Made by a program: the position numbers and the translations under genes. The notes beneath the pieces were generated by a model. It had not been told where the DNA came from, did not search any database, and saw only the letters and a program-made list of their open reading frames with translations. A DNA stretch of 64,000 nt from the NCBI RefSeq assembly GCF_019039105.1, contig NZ_JAHPIV010000005.1:1-64000 (forward strand), in the 5' to 3' direction. Positions 60,735 to 64,000 of this stretch are shown piece after piece. The stretch is from Desertibacillus haloalkaliphilus (lineage in GTDB: Bacteria > Bacillota > Bacilli > Bacillales > KJ1-10-99). Each line of letters opens with the position of its first letter. Position 1 is the stretch's first letter.

Positions 60735-61910
60735 ATGGAAGCGACAATGCTTGGGCTAATTATAATCTTATTGGGAACAACAGTGTATTTTGCTTACCGC
60801 TATTTTTCTTTGAAACATCATCACGTGAATAAAGAAATTATAAATGGAATGAAAGAGATATCAGCAGGTCATGTCAGTAGTAAAGTTGATGAAAAAAGTT
60901 CTGATCATGCCGCATTTAATCAACTAATCGAGTTTTTAAATCGTGTAAGGGAAAGTTTTTTGTCATTTTCAAAACATACACATCAAAAAGGAGAAAATCT
61001 AGCTGATATTGGTGAGTATGCGACTGAGAAAGCTGATATTGTCAGAGCAGCGATTGATGAGGTAGGTAGAGGGTTAGAGAAACAATTAGTAGCTACGGAA
61101 GAAAGCGCCATGTCTATGGAAGAAATGACACAGGCGACCGAAGATCTATCGGTGAGGTCAAATGAAATTTCAGACCAATCAAACACGACCTTAGAGTTGA
61201 CGCAAGAAGGAAATGAGAAGTTAAAGGACACGTTAGAAAAAATGGAGCAGTTTAATCAAACGATTAATCAAACATTTTCTGCGATAAACAAACTTGGGGA
61301 AAAGTCAAACGAAATTGGTTCTATTGTAAAGGTTATTACAGGAATATCAGAACAAATTAATTTATTAGCCTTGAATGCGTCAATAGAAGCTGCCCGCGCG
61401 GGTGAACACGGTAGGGGGTTTGCAGTTGTTGCTGATGAGGTTCGAAAATTGGCCGAGCAATCACGTCACTCTTCTTCTGAAGTGTCAAGTATTGTAAAGA
61501 ATATACAAGAAGAAACTGAAATCGTTGTAACGTCAATGCAAAAGGGTACAGAAGAATTCAAAGATACCAACACAACCATTGTAGAGGTTGAAACCATGTT
61601 CGAAAAGATTCTATCTACAACAAAAATTATTGCTGAAAATAATGCAAATTCATCTGCAAGTACTGAAGAATTATCTTCTTCTGCTCAGCAAATCATGACA
61701 ACCATTGAAGAAATAGCGTCGATCTCTCGGGAGTCTGTTGAAATGTTTGAGGAGCTAATAGAAATTAGCGATGATGAACAACATACAATCGAAAAACTAG
61801 TTCAGGAAGCAAAAACTTTATCGGAGTTAGAGAATGATGTGAACCAACTTCTGTTAACATGGAAGCAAAGTGATGAAACAGAAAAAGTTAAAATGGATCA
61901 AGAGGCTTAA
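60735..61910 (+). CDS. Methyl-accepting chemotaxis protein without extracellular sensor
   Basis: TAGGGGATTTATTTATC precedes ATG 60735. The 391-residue protein has one N-terminal helix (about 4-22), a short HAMP-like stretch ([15 protein letters not shown]) and a full signalling domain whose tip [20 protein letters not shown] is near 208-227. It has no periplasmic domain, so it must sense a cytosolic or membrane cue, possibly through the two preceding gene products. It is expressed behind a c-di-GMP riboswitch. Confidence 0.88.
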   Translation: MEATMLGLIIILLGTTVYFAYRYFSLKHHHVNKEIINGMKEISAGHVSSKVDEKSSDHAAFNQLIEFLNRVRESFLSFSKHTHQKGENLADIGEYATEKADIVRAAIDEVGRGLEKQLVATEESAMSMEEMTQATEDLSVRSNEISDQSNTTLELTQEGNEKLKDTLEKMEQFNQTINQTFSAINKLGEKSNEIGSIVKVITGISEQINLLALNASIEAARAGEHGRGFAVVADEVRKLAEQSRHSSSEVSSIVKNIQEETEIVVTSMQKGTEEFKDTNTTIVEVETMFEKILSTTKIIAENNANSSASTEELSSSAQQIMTTIEEIASISRESVEMFEELIEISDDEQHTIEKLVQEAKTLSELENDVNQLLLTWKQSDETEKVKMDQEA

Positions 61911-61948
61911 GCAAAGGTTAGGTTAGCAGAATGATGGTGGTTGATAAG

Positions 61949-61993
61949 GATGCTTCTCATAGGTTGATCAAACTTGTGTGAAGCTTCTTTTTT
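61949..61993 (+). terminator. Terminator after the MCP gene
   Basis: GATGCTTCTCA pairs with TGTGAAGCTTC across a long loop, then TTTTTT. Confidence 0.6.
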
Positions 61994-62101
61994 ATAGTGA
62001 ATATGCTCACACTAGCGTTAGGTTCAGTAATACTTACTCTAACAAGTCTACCAATTACATTTAAAACAACTTCTAGTAACAACACCTAGGGAGGAAAAGC
62101 A

Positions 62102-63739
62102 ATGGAGGAAATACAAAAATTGTTTCCAAGTATGGACGGAAATGACTTTCAAAGAGCGGAGTTATTGTCGTACTTTAGGGCGATTTTAGCAAGTGTAGAT
62201 GAATTAAAGGATCCTAATAAACTAACACTAGGGGAAATGCCAGAGTACACGGAGGATTATTATAATCGTGTGATTCAAAAGGCAAGTGTTCCGAAATCAG
62301 GTGTGGCGATGGAGGAAGTGATTCAGAAGCTTCTTCAGTTGGTCGAAGGACATAGATATGTTAATCGCAACTATGTAGCTAATGCAGCACCCCTTCCGAA
62401 TATTGCGAGTATCATCGGGAATTTAGTCATGGTACTTGTCAATGGGAACAATCTTTGGGATGTGGAAGGTCCAGCAGCGGCTACAGCGGAAGTCGAAGTT
62501 ACAAGTATGTTGTCAAAGCTAATCGGATACGATGAAAATCTGAGTTCTGGATATACAACTTGGGGTGGACAGGGGGCTGTCTTTAACTCTTTACGTCTTG
62601 CCATTGCCCGTTATGCGCCAGACTCTAATCAAACAGGTGTACCGGATAATCTTTATTGCTTCTGTTCAGAGCTTTCCCATTATAGCTTATATAAGTCTGT
62701 AGAAGCGACTGGGATTGGTGTTGAAAATATGGTTCGCGTGAAAGTGAATCAAGATCATTCTATGAATCTAGAAGACTTAAAGGAAAAAATGGAGCATGTT
62801 ATTGAAAAAGGTGGCGTTCCGCTTTATGTCCTTGCGACAATGGGAACAACCGATACATTTGGGATTGATGATATTGAGGAAATGAAGCGGATCGCCGAAC
62901 AGTTGGAAAATAAGCATGGTTTAAGTCCAATCTATATTCATGCCGACTCAGCTATGGGCGGGATGTATTCTTTCTTTAATGATTACGACTTTGAACGTAA
63001 TCCTCTGCGATTTGAGGGCCATGTTCATGAGGTATTGAAAGCATATCAACAGAAGTTTAAACATATTAAGCTTGCAGATAGTATGGTTTTTGATTTCCAC
63101 AAGCTAGGACAAACACCATATATCACGAGTTTATTTTTAATTAAAAACAGAGAAAACCTGAAGTATATTGACTTAGATGAAGCAGAAACACCGTATGTTG
63201 GGAACCGTGGTTATGGAAGCTATCATACAGGCTACACACTTGAATGCTCGAGAATGGGAAGTGCTTTGGCGATCTATGCGTCATTATTAGCATTCGGTGT
63301 GGAAGGCTACCAAAAGCTTTTAGCTAATTATATTCGTGTTAATAGTACGTTTAGAGAAACGCTAGCAAAAGAAATTTCGAATGTAGCGATTACAAATGAG
63401 ATTTCTCCGATTACGACGTTCCGCTTTTATCCTGAAGAGACAAGATGGAATGATGAATTGAACGGTCGTTTAACTGTGGAAGAGTTACTGGAAATTAATC
63501 AATTTAATGAAGAGTTCGCAGAAGTGATTGGTGCCCAGCGAGATACCGTCTTCTTTGGAAATACCAAAAAGCAGTGTCTCGTGGATGTAAAAAACTTAAA
63601 CAAGCGAATCCCCGTATACGCACATAAATTTTTCGCGATCTCGCCATATTCAACGATAGAAGAGGTCGACCGTTATGTTGGATTCCTAAAAGAGCACCTA
63701 GAACTTTTCCAGAAAACAAAAACGGTAGTGGCAATCTAA
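62102..63739 (+). CDS. Group II PLP-dependent amino-acid decarboxylase
   Basis: TAGGGAGGAAAAGCA precedes ATG 62102. The 545-residue protein has the DDC/glutamate-decarboxylase fold: RYVNRNYVANAAPLPNIASI, SSGYTTWGGQGAVFNSLRLA, CSELSHYSLYKSVEATGI, PLYVLATMGTTDTFGIDDI, the PLP Asp in IHADSAMGGMYS, and the PLP Lys in DFHKLGQTPY. The substrate cannot be read from sequence; glutamate, diaminobutyrate and aromatic amino acids are all used by the group. It is monocistronic with a terminator behind it. Confidence 0.85.
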   Translation: MEEIQKLFPSMDGNDFQRAELLSYFRAILASVDELKDPNKLTLGEMPEYTEDYYNRVIQKASVPKSGVAMEEVIQKLLQLVEGHRYVNRNYVANAAPLPNIASIIGNLVMVLVNGNNLWDVEGPAAATAEVEVTSMLSKLIGYDENLSSGYTTWGGQGAVFNSLRLAIARYAPDSNQTGVPDNLYCFCSELSHYSLYKSVEATGIGVENMVRVKVNQDHSMNLEDLKEKMEHVIEKGGVPLYVLATMGTTDTFGIDDIEEMKRIAEQLENKHGLSPIYIHADSAMGGMYSFFNDYDFERNPLRFEGHVHEVLKAYQQKFKHIKLADSMVFDFHKLGQTPYITSLFLIKNRENLKYIDLDEAETPYVGNRGYGSYHTGYTLECSRMGSALAIYASLLAFGVEGYQKLLANYIRVNSTFRETLAKEISNVAITNEISPITTFRFYPEETRWNDELNGRLTVEELLEINQFNEEFAEVIGAQRDTVFFGNTKKQCLVDVKNLNKRIPVYAHKFFAISPYSTIEEVDRYVGFLKEHLELFQKTKTVVAI

Positions 63740-63785
63740 ATTCATATGTTGGTGATTATAATACTACAATCGCAAATTATAGGTT

Positions 63786-63823
63786 TTCCAAGGGTTCTTT
63801 GAACTTTTGGAAGGCCTTTTTTT
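63786..63823 (+). terminator. Terminator of the decarboxylase gene
   Basis: TTCCAAGGGTTC pairs with GAACTTTTGGAA around TTT, followed by GGCC and seven T. Confidence 0.75.
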
Positions 63824-63955
63824 GTTGACCTCAGTCATGGATAAAATGTATGTATAAAGGGCTTTTTTTGAGATATGAGAACAAATGGATTATGATGAAG
63901 ACGAACTGTATTGAAGCATATGAATCAAACATTAATGAAAGTGGGAGGCAATTAG

Positions 63956-64000
63956 ATGGGGCTATTACAAGGGAAAACAGCTATAATTACAGGAGCGAGT
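63956..64000 (+). CDS. Short-chain dehydrogenase, N-terminal fragment (runs off window)
   Basis: GGGAGG precedes ATG 63956. The 15 visible residues, MGLLQGKTAIITGAS, are the first strand and the start of the TGxxxGxG cofactor loop of an SDR. Catalytic residues lie outside the window. Confidence 0.7.
   Translation, partial: MGLLQGKTAIITGAS

Overview
The window looks like a chromosomal segment of a low-GC, endospore-forming member of the Bacillaceae. The evidence is strong AGGAGG-type ribosome binding sites, AT-rich intergenic DNA, a cwlJ-gerQ spore-germination pair, a promoter matching the sigma-K consensus, a PerR-like box before katG, a YodB/CatR-type regulator next to catE, and Bacillaceae-type dispersed repeats. 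I saw no rRNA, tRNA or CRISPR array.

Layout. (1) 1-14 kb is a decayed, repeat-rich accessory region. It holds an IS21 fragment at the left edge, several broken small genes, short lipoprotein and membrane-protein genes separated by copies of a hairpin repeat, a truncated sucrose-6-phosphate hydrolase, an intact IS110/IS1111-type element with a structured right end, a PTS EIIA gene, cwlJ-gerQ and a seven-bladed YVTN propeller protein. (2) 15.7-29.5 kb is a dense signalling island: a two-domain KaiC-like ATPase, a small winged-helix-like protein and a PocR-GAF-GAF-LuxR regulator in one coupled operon; then PilZ, PAS-GGDEF, a c-di-GMP-I riboswitch, a NarL-type regulator, a methyl-accepting chemotaxis protein (MCP), a PAS histidine kinase and a PAS-GGDEF-EAL-PilZ protein. 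(3) 29.6-38.4 kb mixes transporters and redox genes with many pseudogenes (MFS, GMC oxidoreductase, catD remnant), an intact HxlR/catE/LLM unit, a RibA-like protein and a cobalamin riboswitch that now precedes only a 2Fe-2S ferredoxin-like gene.

(4) 38.8-43.9 kb is the most unusual locus. Three paralogous proteins of about 150 residues share a helical leader-like N terminus and have cores in which nearly every Cys directly follows Ser or Thr. They precede a lyase-kinase-cyclase lanthipeptide synthetase that keeps the LanC zinc ligands. The first precursor has an AC-N17-CATAnnnTA (sigma-K) promoter, and there is no transporter or protease gene nearby. I infer a late-sporulation, mother-cell lanthipeptide system whose products may be deposited on the spore. 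(5) 44-53 kb carries an OFA-type MFS transporter, an amidohydrolase/Rieske/betaine-aldehyde-dehydrogenase-like operon, a SulP permease and a canonical BCCT betaine transporter. The operon and the BCCT gene share TCACTG boxes spaced at exactly 10 bp. (6) 53-64 kb has a degenerate TnpA-like protein, katG, a MOSC protein, an SDR, a second c-di-GMP-I riboswitch in front of STAS-like/GNAT/MCP genes, a PLP decarboxylase and the start of another SDR at the right edge.

How it fits together: c-di-GMP is made, degraded and sensed by proteins encoded here, and both c-di-GMP riboswitches precede units containing an MCP, which links the second messenger to chemotaxis receptors. The sporulation-linked genes (cwlJ, gerQ, the propeller protein, the lanthipeptide-like operon) suggest a spore-surface theme. 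All functions are read from sequence motifs and remembered family features; no database search was run.
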